Shown: positions 50,571-57,683 of the stretch, piece by piece | How the letters are laid out: each line of letters opens with the position of its first letter | How positions within the stretch are numbered: the stretch's first letter is position 1 | NCBI RefSeq assembly: GCF_003581645.1 | Contig: NZ_QXFK01000014.1 | Location: 496,001-560,000 of the forward strand | Source of the DNA: Pelagerythrobacter aerophilus | Lineage (GTDB): Bacteria; Pseudomonadota; Alphaproteobacteria; Sphingomonadales; Sphingomonadaceae | Length of the DNA: 64,000 nucleotides | Direction of reading: 5' to 3' | The notes under the pieces: model-generated | Database searches by the model: none | What the model was told of the DNA's origin: nothing | The model's input: the letters and a program-made list of their open reading frames with translations, nothing else | Position numbers and translations under genes: made by a program

Positions 50571-51182
50571 TCAGGCACCGGCACTCGGGCGGGCCGACAC
50601 GCGGGTGTGCCAGGCGGCGAGACAGGTGCAGCTTTCCGGTGGCGGACAACCGGCGAACGCAGCGAAATCGACCGTCGTCAGCAACAGGATGTCCGCAAAG
50701 GTGAAGCGCTCGCCGGCAAGGAATTCGCGATCCGCCAGGGTTTCGTCGAAGAAGCCGAAGGCCTTCGCCACCGCTGCGCGATTGGCCTCGCCCCAGGCTT
50801 CGTTGCGGCCCGGCAGCGCTGCAGTGAAACGGTGCGTGTGGACCCAAACCGCGCCGACCGGATACATTGCGATCATTTCCACGCGGCGATTCCACATCTC
50901 GATCAGCGCGATCTCCTCGGGCGTCGTTCCGAACAGGTTAGGCTCCGGATGCAATGCCTCGAGATAGCGGCAGATCGCTACGCTCTCGGCGATGACGGTG
51001 CCGTCATCCAGTTGGAGCGCGGGCGTCTGTCCGCGCGGATTGATCGCGAGATACTCGGGCGACTTCTGCTCGCGCTCGAGAATCGAAACTTCGCGGGTCG
51101 GCAACTCGATGCCCTTCTCCGCCACGAAGATGCGCACACGCCGCGGATTGGGCGCGGGGTTCGGGCTGTCGTAGAACAGCAT
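50571..51182 (-). CDS. glutathione S-transferase family protein
   Basis: A 203-aa protein with an N-terminal thioredoxin-like domain (M-L-F-Y-D-S-P-N-P-A-P-N, N-P-R-G-Q-T-P-A-L) and a helical C-domain. E-S-V-A-I glutathione contacts are conserved. The catalytic Ser of many bacterial members is plausibly in S-P-N. The ATG shares a base with the crotonase stop, so the two are co-translated. Confidence 0.85.
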   Translation of the reverse strand: MLFYDSPNPAPNPRRVRIFVAEKGIELPTREVSILEREQKSPEYLAINPRGQTPALQLDDGTVIAESVAICRYLEALHPEPNLFGTTPEEIALIEMWNRRVEMIAMYPVGAVWVHTHRFTAALPGRNEAWGEANRAAVAKAFGFFDETLADREFLAGERFTFADILLLTTVDFAAFAGCPPPESCTCLAAWHTRVSARPSAGA

Positions 51183-51964
51183 CAGCAGCCCTTGAACGCG
51201 GGTTTGCGCTTCTGGAGGAAGGCCATGCCGCCTTCGCGTGCATCCTCGGTCGAGGCTGCGACGCGCTGACCTTCGGCTTCGGCCTGCAGCGCCTGAGCGT
51301 AACTGTTCTCGAGCGCAGCAAGAATATTCTTGCGCATGGTGGCGTAGGAAACCGTCGGCCCGTTGGCGAGCCTGGCGGCGAGGGCTTCGGCTTCGCCAGC
51401 CAGCGATTCGTCGGCCACGGCCTTGTAGATCATGCCCCACTCGAGGGCCTTCTCGGCGCCGATCTTCTCGCCCAGCATCATCATCTCGGTCGCGCGCGCC
51501 TTGCCGATCAGGCGCGGCAGCATCCAGCTCGCGCCGCCGTCCGGCACCAGCCCAATGTTGACGAACGCCTGCAGGAAATAAGCGCTCGCGCCCGCGATCA
51601 CGAAATCGCCTGCCAGCGCGATCGAGCAGCCGATCCCTGCCGCCGGGCCGTTCACGGCGCAGATGACCGGCACATCGAGCCGTGCGAGCTTCATCATCAG
51701 CGGGTTGTATTTCTCGGTCAGCGCCATGTAGCTGCCCTGCGCCCCGGTCACCGGCCGGTCGCCGCGCGCGGCAAGGTCCGCGCCCGAGCAGAACGCCCGC
51801 CCCTCGCCTGTGAGCACCAGCACCCGCGCATCGCCGAGGTGGTCGAGCGCCATCAGCACCTCGTCTGCCATCTCCAGCGAGCAGGCGTTGAGCCGCTCGG
51901 GCCGGTTCAGCGTAATCGTGGCGACGCGCTCGTTCACCGCGAACCTGATTGTCTGGAAATCCAT
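51182..51964 (-). CDS. enoyl-CoA hydratase/isomerase family protein
   Basis: A 260-aa crotonase-fold protein with N-terminal I-T-L-N-R-P-E-R-L-N-A and the oxyanion-hole motifs F-C-S-G-A-D-L and G-P-A-A-G-I-G-C-S. It resembles PaaG-type 1,2-epoxyphenylacetyl-CoA isomerases, but substrate is not fixed by sequence. It is the first visible gene of the propionate block, preceded by a good ribosome site (GGGAGGG) and a 15-bp dyad. Confidence 0.88.
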   Translation of the reverse strand: MDFQTIRFAVNERVATITLNRPERLNACSLEMADEVLMALDHLGDARVLVLTGEGRAFCSGADLAARGDRPVTGAQGSYMALTEKYNPLMMKLARLDVPVICAVNGPAAGIGCSIALAGDFVIAGASAYFLQAFVNIGLVPDGGASWMLPRLIGKARATEMMMLGEKIGAEKALEWGMIYKAVADESLAGEAEALAARLANGPTVSYATMRKNILAALENSYAQALQAEAEGQRVAASTEDAREGGMAFLQKRKPAFKGC

Positions 51965-51978
51965 ACACCCTCCCAAGC

Positions 51979-51993
51979 GTTGCGTTTCGCAAC
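51979..51993. promoter_or_regulatory. candidate operator dyad upstream of the crotonase gene
   Basis: A perfect dyad GTTGCG-TTT-CGCAAC lies 15-29 bases before the crotonase start, within a wider CCAAGC/GCTTGG pair. It could be an operator for an acyl-CoA-responsive repressor or the end of the SH3 gene transcript. No regulator gene is visible. Confidence 0.35.
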
Positions 51994-52054
51994 CGAGCTT
52001 GGCCGCCCCCGTGCAGCGAGGCAAGTCCTCAATTCATACAGTGTAGCAGGACTG

Positions 52055-52525
52055 CTAGGGTTCGCCCGCACCCCAGAGGCGCTCGGCCCGTACCCACCCG
52101 ACACGGCCGTCGACGTCGAAGCTGCACCAGGCGTTCTCGCACTCGCCCAGCTTGCCGACCACGCCGGGCTCGGCATTCCACCTGAGCTTTGCATTGTCCG
52201 AAGGTTCCTCCCGCAACGCCGCAAGCCCCTCCCCCACGACGACAGCGCCGCGGTCGGCATCGAGCAGACGTGCTACGACCCAGCCCTCCGTGCCATCGGG
52301 GTCGCGGATCAGACGCCACCCATCCACGACGCGGACCACTTTCACCGGCAGGCCCTCTCGCTTGTAAACCCAGGCGATCCGGTAGTTGACACTCGGCCCG
52401 ACGCGCATGTTGAGCTTGCTCGTCCCGATCGTCGCCCAGTAGGGCACCTCCCGCTCCTGTGCCGCAGCGGGCGCGGAAACGGCTGAGAAAAGGGCGAGAA
52501 CGGCGGCGAGGATGAAGCTGCGCAT
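52055..52525 (-). CDS. exported SH3-domain protein
   Basis: A 156-aa periplasmic protein. Its signal peptide M-R-S-F-I-L-A-A-V ends near A-A-A-Q, then one or two bacterial SH3 repeats follow (L-N-M-R-V-G-P-S, and a second with A-L-R-E-E-P). Such modules often bind peptidoglycan. The role is unknown. It is divergent from the 2-hydroxyacid dehydrogenase gene. Confidence 0.8.
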   Translation of the reverse strand: MRSFILAAVLALFSAVSAPAAAQEREVPYWATIGTSKLNMRVGPSVNYRIAWVYKREGLPVKVVRVVDGWRLIRDPDGTEGWVVARLLDADRGAVVVGEGLAALREEPSDNAKLRWNAEPGVVGKLGECENAWCSFDVDGRVGWVRAERLWGAGEP

Positions 52526-52617
52526 GGGTTCGATCCATAAATCGTTGAGAGGCCTCGCTTCAAGCCGTCTCGCGCACGGCTTGACCACGGCGCACTGCCC
52601 ATCCTAGCGCGGCATAC

Positions 52618-53634
52618 ATGGACAATGCGGGAGACATCGCGAATCGGCGCGTAGCGGGCAAGCCCCGCGTCATCGTGACGCGCCACCTGCTCCCCTCGAT
52701 CGAGGCGCGGATGGAGGAGCTGTTCGAAACGCGTCTCAACCGCGACGATCTGCCGATGACGCGGGATGAGCTCGCGGCCGCGATGCGCGAGTGCGACGTC
52801 CTCGTCCCCACCGTGACCGACCGGATAGATGCCGAGCTGATCGCCCAGGCCGGCGAGCGGTTGGGCCTGATCGCGAGCTTCGGCACCGGCACCGACCACA
52901 TCGATCTCGGCGCGACGGCTGCGCGGAAGATCATGGTGACGAACACTCCCGGCGTCTTCACCGAGGACACCGCGGACCTCACCATGGCGCTGATCATCGG
53001 CGTGCCGCGCCGTCTGCGCGAAGGCACTGCATTGATCCGCCAAGGGCAATGGACCGGCTGGGCGCCGCTGGCGATGCTCGGGCGCAAGCTCGGCGGCAAG
53101 GTGTTGGGAATCGTCGGACTGGGCCGTATCGGCCAGGCGGTCGCGTTCCGCGCGCGCGCCTTCGGCCTGCAGATCCGCTATCATAACCGCCACCGCCTGC
53201 CCCCTGCGGTCGAATCGATGTTCGGCGCCGAGTACGTCGAGGATCTCGACAAGCTTCTGGCGGATTCGGACGTCGTCACCTTGCACTGCCCGGCAACCGC
53301 GCGAACCCGCAGGCTGATCGACGCACGGCGAATCGCGCTGATGAAACCCGGTGCGGCGCTGATCAACACGGCGCGCGCGGACCTCGTCGATTACGAGGCG
53401 ATGATCGACGCGCTCGAGAGCGGTCATCTGGGCGGTGCGGGGCTCGATGTCTTTCCCGATGAGCCGCAGGTCGACTCGCGGCTGATCGCACTGCCGAACG
53501 TCATCGCGCAGCCGCATATCGGCAGCGCCACGATCGAGGGTCGCGAAGCTTCGGGCGAGAAAGTGATCGCCAATATCCGCTTCTGGGCCGACGGCCACCG
53601 TCCGCCGGACCAGGTGCTGGAAGCGCTGGTCTAA
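52618..53634 (+). CDS. D-isomer-specific 2-hydroxyacid dehydrogenase (glyoxylate/hydroxypyruvate reductase-like)
   Basis: A 338-aa NAD(P)-dependent reductase. The nucleotide fold has G-L-G-R-I-G-Q-A-V-A; the catalytic triad lies in A-R-A (Arg), D-E-P (Glu) and Q-P-H-I-G-S-A-T (His). Similar enzymes reduce glyoxylate, hydroxypyruvate or formate-like acids, so the substrate is open. Monocistronic in view; a REP-like palindrome follows directly. Confidence 0.9.
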   Translation: MDNAGDIANRRVAGKPRVIVTRHLLPSIEARMEELFETRLNRDDLPMTRDELAAAMRECDVLVPTVTDRIDAELIAQAGERLGLIASFGTGTDHIDLGATAARKIMVTNTPGVFTEDTADLTMALIIGVPRRLREGTALIRQGQWTGWAPLAMLGRKLGGKVLGIVGLGRIGQAVAFRARAFGLQIRYHNRHRLPPAVESMFGAEYVEDLDKLLADSDVVTLHCPATARTRRLIDARRIALMKPGAALINTARADLVDYEAMIDALESGHLGGAGLDVFPDEPQVDSRLIALPNVIAQPHIGSATIEGREASGEKVIANIRFWADGHRPPDQVLEALV

Positions 53635-53640
53635 TCGACG

Positions 53641-53663
53641 TCATCCCAGCGAAGCTGGGATGA
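53641..53663. repeat. perfect REP-like palindrome
   Basis: A perfect 10-bp inverted repeat TCATCCCAGC-GAA-GCTGGGATGA, 7 bases after the dehydrogenase stop and 25 before the convergent flavin oxidoreductase end. It is the clearest member of the window's palindrome family. Confidence 0.8.
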
Positions 53664-53687
53664 TGAATGAACGCGCGATGGACGGGA

Positions 53688-55094
53688 TCAATCCCCGGTC
53701 AGAATACGGTCGACCAATTGCTTCACCGTCGGGGTGAAGTTGTTCGAATAGAACGGGTCCTGCTTGAAGCGGTAGGCCGCGTGGCCTGCGAAAGCGAGAT
53801 TCTGTTCGACCGGGCCGCCGTGGGCGATGTCCTGCAGGGTTTTCTGAATGCAGAAGCTGCGCGGATCGGCGAGGCGGCCGGTGGTGTAGTCGTCGTGATC
53901 CTTCCACGACGAGAACCCGCAATGCGACAGGCAGCCCATGCAATCGGCCTGGTCCTTGCGGATTTCGGCTCGGCTTTCCGGCGTGACGAAGACGACCGTG
54001 TCGTCGGGGGTCTTGAGCGCCTCGGTGAAGCCCTCGCCCACCCAGGTCCGCGCACGCTCTCGGTCCTTGGGCGTGACCCAGAAGTTCTTGCCCTTGATGC
54101 CGACGTCGAGCTGCACGGTATGCTCGCCCGCCTCGACCTTCGAATAGGGGATCTGCCGCTCGCTGCGGTGGATGAGGTCCCACAGGAACGGATTCTTGAC
54201 TGCCGAGGAATAGAAGCCCGTGGGCGAGAACTTGTGCAGCAGCACGTCGCCGGGCTCGATCGTGCGGAGCATATCCTTCCAGCCCTGCGGGATCGGGCTT
54301 TCCTCGGTCAGCAGCGGGCGCGTGCCGAACTGGAACGCGATCTTGCCGAGCTCGGGATTGTCGATCCAGTCGTCCCACTCGCGCAGGAACCAGACGCCGC
54401 CGGCCATGACGATCGGCACGTCCTCGCTCACGCCTTCGGCGCGCATCGTCTCGCGCAGCGCCTTCACCCGGGGATAGGGATCCTCGGGCTTCTCAGGGTC
54501 CTCCGCGTTCGAGAGTCCGTTGTGCCCGCCGGCGAGCCACGGGTCCTCGTAGACGACCGCGGCCATCAGCTCGCTCACCTTGTGGTAGCTGCGCTTCCAC
54601 AGCGCGCGGAAGGCACGGGCGGAGCTGATGATCGGCAGGTAGCTCACATTGAAGCGCGCGGCGATCTCGGCCAGCTTGTAGGGCATGCCCGCGCCGCAGG
54701 TGACGCCGGTGACGAGGCCTCTGGTGCGCTCGAGCACGCCTTCCAGCACCTGCTGCGCGCCACCCATTTCCCACAGCACGTTGATGTTGATCGCGCCCTT
54801 GCCGCTCGAAAGCTCGTAGGCGCGCTTTACCTGCTCCGTAGCGCCGTCGATGGCGTAGCGAACGAGTTGCTCGTGCCGTTCCTTACGGGTGAGCTGATCG
54901 TAGATTTGCGGGATGATCTTGCCTTCGGCGTCGTAGCTGTCGGCATTGACCGCGCTGACCGTGCCGATCCCGCCCGCAGCCGCCCAGGCGCCCGAGCTCG
55001 CGTGATTGGTCGCGGAGACGCCCTTACCGCCCTCGATGAGCGGCCAGACCTCGCGGCCACCATATACGATCGGGCTGAGCCCCTTGAATGCCAT
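53688..55094 (-). CDS. nitronate-monooxygenase-like flavin oxidoreductase with C-terminal cysteine cluster, 468 aa
   Basis: A TIM-barrel flavoprotein of the 2-nitropropane-dioxygenase type; FMN-contacting glycine segments (V-T-C-G-A-G-M-P, V-M-A-G-G-V-W-F) are visible. The first 350 or so residues fit the family, but the C-terminal portion carries C385-x2-C388-x3-C392 and C415. This looks like a metal or iron-sulfur site and is not part of classical NMOs. Substrate unknown. It lies between the palindrome and the methyltransferase-lipoprotein gene. Confidence 0.78.
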   Translation of the reverse strand: MAFKGLSPIVYGGREVWPLIEGGKGVSATNHASSGAWAAAGGIGTVSAVNADSYDAEGKIIPQIYDQLTRKERHEQLVRYAIDGATEQVKRAYELSSGKGAININVLWEMGGAQQVLEGVLERTRGLVTGVTCGAGMPYKLAEIAARFNVSYLPIISSARAFRALWKRSYHKVSELMAAVVYEDPWLAGGHNGLSNAEDPEKPEDPYPRVKALRETMRAEGVSEDVPIVMAGGVWFLREWDDWIDNPELGKIAFQFGTRPLLTEESPIPQGWKDMLRTIEPGDVLLHKFSPTGFYSSAVKNPFLWDLIHRSERQIPYSKVEAGEHTVQLDVGIKGKNFWVTPKDRERARTWVGEGFTEALKTPDDTVVFVTPESRAEIRKDQADCMGCLSHCGFSSWKDHDDYTTGRLADPRSFCIQKTLQDIAHGGPVEQNLAFAGHAAYRFKQDPFYSNNFTPTVKQLVDRILTGD

Positions 55095-55120
55095 TGAACT
55101 GCTAATCCTTGTGCGCGGCC

Positions 55121-55861
55121 TTATTGCGCCGCATTGTCTGCCTTGACCGGTGTTCCCCGGCAGGGCTTGATATCTTCCGGTTCCGGCCTCTTAGCGGCCC
55201 GCTTGAACTGTGCATAGTACCCCGCCAGCTCGGGCGCGTCCCGGAACGTCACCAGCTCGAAACCGACCTGGGTGAATTCACACGCCAGCAGCAGCGGATC
55301 GATTCCGTGCTGATCGGCCGGCCGGTCGATGTCCACCACGATCACCTGGCCACCCTCGCGCAGCGTGGGCCACATGCGCCACAGGAACGCGTAAGGCTCG
55401 CTGATCTCGTGGTACATGTGCACCATGAAGATACGATCGAAGCTGTCCCCGGGCAACTTTGGATCGTCGATCTCGCCCAGCTTGATCGAGACGTTGTCGA
55501 GCCGCTCGCGCTCGACGCGGCGCGCCAGGCGGTCGAGCGCGTCGCGATCGATATCCTGCGCAAGCACACGGCCGTCCTCCCCAACCCGGTCGGCGAGGCG
55601 GACGGTGTAATAGCCCTCGCCGGCCCCGATGTCGGCCACGCTCATGCCCGGTTCGATTTCCGCGAAGTCCATCACCTTGCGTGCTTCGCCCACGCTGTCG
55701 CGCGCGTCCTCGGACGAAAACTCGTTCGCCCCAAGGCCGGAAACGGGCCGGTCTGGAAGGGGGAAATCGCGCGCGGTGTCGGGCCGGCCGTCATCGACCG
55801 GCTCGCACGCCGCAAGGCCGAGCGCCAGCATCACGCAGAGGAGGGAAACAAGGCTCTTCAT
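55121..55861 (-). CDS. lipoprotein with SAM-methyltransferase-like domain
   Basis: A 246-aa protein whose N-terminus (M-K-S-L-V-S-L-L, lipobox L-A-A-C with Cys19) predicts export and lipidation. The rest is a class I methyltransferase fold: motif I V-A-D-I-G-A-G-E-G-Y (about residues 75-84), acidic residue in Q-D-I-D, later M-V-H-M-Y-H and V-V-D-I. SAM is not known in the periplasm, so the domain may bind another ligand. It is upstream of the flavin oxidoreductase on the same strand, 26 bases away. Confidence 0.82.
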   Translation of the reverse strand: MKSLVSLLCVMLALGLAACEPVDDGRPDTARDFPLPDRPVSGLGANEFSSEDARDSVGEARKVMDFAEIEPGMSVADIGAGEGYYTVRLADRVGEDGRVLAQDIDRDALDRLARRVERERLDNVSIKLGEIDDPKLPGDSFDRIFMVHMYHEISEPYAFLWRMWPTLREGGQVIVVDIDRPADQHGIDPLLLACEFTQVGFELVTFRDAPELAGYYAQFKRAAKRPEPEDIKPCRGTPVKADNAAQ

Positions 55862-55918
55862 ATGGTCCAGAGAAGCCCTAGCGGAACCGAAGGGCGCGGC
55901 AAAGCTGCCGAGCGCCTC

Positions 55919-57046
55919 CTATTCGACGTCCTCGACCTCGACCGCCTCGCCGGTGACGCGCTGAGCGAGCGCGGCGGAGATGAACGGATCGAGCGCGCCG
56001 TCGAGCACGTCGTCGGGCGAGCTCGAGGTCACGCCGGTGCGCAGGTCCTTGACCATCTGGTAAGGCTGCAGGACGTAGCTCCTGATCTGGTGCCCCCAGC
56101 CGATATCGGTCTTGCTGGCATGCTCCGCGCTGGCGGCTTCCTCGCGCTTGCGCATCTCCTCTTCGAACAGGCGCGCCTTGAGCATGTTCATCGCGATGTC
56201 GCGGTTCTTGTGCTGACTGCGGTCCATCTGGCTGGCGACGATGATCCCGCTGGGAACGTGGGTGATGCGTACCGCCGAATCGGTCGTGTTGACGTGCTGC
56301 CCACCCGCGCCGCTTGCGCGGTAGGTGTCGATCTTGAGGTCGGCCGGGTTGATCTCGATGTCGATGGCGTCGTCGATCACCGGATAGACCCAGACCGAGC
56401 TGAAGCTCGTGTGCCGCCGCGCGGCGCTGTCGTAGGGGCTGATACGCACGAGACGGTGCACGCCGCTTTCGGTCTTGGCGTAGCCGTAGGCGTTCTCGCC
56501 CTTGATCAGCAGGGTGGCGGCCTTGATCCCCGCCTGCTCGCCCGCGTGATAGTCGACCAGCTCGACCTTGAAGCCGCGCCGCTCGGCCCAGCGGGTGTAC
56601 ATCCGCTGGAGCATTTCGGCCCAGTCCTGGCTTTCCGTCCCCCCCGCGCCGGCGTGAATTTCGAGATAGGTGTCGTTCGCGTCCGCCTCGCCACCGAGAA
56701 GCGCCTGGACTTTGTCCGCGTCGGCGCGTTCGGCGAGCTTCGCGAGGCTGGTAAGCCCCTCCGCCACGATATCGTCGTCACCCTCGGCTTCGCCCATTTC
56801 GACGAATTCGATCGCGTCGTCCTTTTCGGAACTGATCTGCCGGACAGTTCCGATCGCACTCTCGAGCCGCTTCTGCTCGCGCGTGATCGCCTGGGCTTCC
56901 TTGGGATCGTCCCACAACGTCGGATCCTGGACGCGCGCATTCAGCTCGTCGAGCCGGCGCAGCGCGCGTTCCCAGTCGAGCGACTGCCGCACCAGCGCCA
57001 GCGCGGCATCGATACGGTCGATATGGGCCTGCCCTTCGGCACGCAT
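55919..57046 (-). CDS. prfB: peptide chain release factor 2
   Basis: Recognises UGA/UAA. The 375-aa protein has the catalytic G-A-G-G-Q-H motif. The stop-recognition tripeptide is S-P-Y (in R-I-S-P-Y-D) instead of the E. coli S-P-F. The reading frame is continuous, with no in-frame UGA frameshift at the start. ATG at 57046 is used, with TTGGAG 9 bases upstream; a TTG at 57061 is a weaker alternative. Confidence 0.96.
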   Translation of the reverse strand: MRAEGQAHIDRIDAALALVRQSLDWERALRRLDELNARVQDPTLWDDPKEAQAITREQKRLESAIGTVRQISSEKDDAIEFVEMGEAEGDDDIVAEGLTSLAKLAERADADKVQALLGGEADANDTYLEIHAGAGGTESQDWAEMLQRMYTRWAERRGFKVELVDYHAGEQAGIKAATLLIKGENAYGYAKTESGVHRLVRISPYDSAARRHTSFSSVWVYPVIDDAIDIEINPADLKIDTYRASGAGGQHVNTTDSAVRITHVPSGIIVASQMDRSQHKNRDIAMNMLKARLFEEEMRKREEAASAEHASKTDIGWGHQIRSYVLQPYQMVKDLRTGVTSSSPDDVLDGALDPFISAALAQRVTGEAVEVEDVE

Positions 57047-57123
57047 AAATTGATTCTCCAAAAGGATGTGGCCGCCCGCTTAGCGGAGGGGCGTGCGAAG
57101 CGAAAGGGACGCTCGAAAGGAGG

Positions 57124-57663
57124 TCAGCGGCCTCGTTCGAGCTTCTTCACCGCGGCCAGCGTAAGGCGAACGTGATTGCGATAGTCGAGGTCCGAATGGA
57201 CGAACACGATCCGGCCGCTCTGGTCGATGACGTAGCTGATGCGCTCGGTCATGCCAGTGTCCTTGCCGTCGCGGACGAGCGCGGCGTCGTACGCTTCGAT
57301 GATCGTCGGCGTCGCGGCGCCGACGGCGAACTTGTCGCGGCATTCCTTGGTCGAGAACCGCTTCAGCGTCTCGATATCGTCGGCCGACATCCCAATCACG
57401 GTCGCGCCCGCAGCGGCGAACTCGTCCGAGGCCTCGGCAAACTGGCGCGCCTCCAGCGTGCATCCCTTGGTGAAGGCCTTGGGGTAGAAATAGAGCACGA
57501 CCGGGCCTTTCGCCAAGGCGGTGCGCAGGTTGAAGGCGAACGCCTTGCCGGCCAGCGCCGCGTCCGTGGCGAACAGCGGCGCCTTCGCTCCAATTGGCAG
57601 CTCGGCCGACGCGGGTGCGGCCAGAAGCGCGGCGAACGCGGCGGCCATGGCTAGTTTCCTCAT
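57124..57663 (-). CDS. exported peroxiredoxin (AhpC/TSA, BCP-like)
   Basis: A 179-aa protein with a Sec signal peptide (cleavage near A-S-A, residue 20) and a Prx domain. Peroxidatic Cys68 is in F-T-K-G-C-T-L-E-A-R. The resolving position five residues later, Cys in E. coli BCP, is Arg here; another Cys is at 108. It may be 1-Cys or use Cys108. Periplasmic hydroperoxide removal is likely. It lies between PBP1A and prfB. Confidence 0.87.
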   Translation of the reverse strand: MRKLAMAAAFAALLAAPASAELPIGAKAPLFATDAALAGKAFAFNLRTALAKGPVVLYFYPKAFTKGCTLEARQFAEASDEFAAAGATVIGMSADDIETLKRFSTKECRDKFAVGAATPTIIEAYDAALVRDGKDTGMTERISYVIDQSGRIVFVHSDLDYRNHVRLTLAAVKKLERGR

Positions 57664-57683
57664 CGCGCTTTCCTTCCCAATCG

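Noticed and set aside
55109-57175. 688-codon plus-strand frame across the lipoprotein methyltransferase and prfB
   Set aside because: Shadow of two real minus-strand genes and the gap between them.
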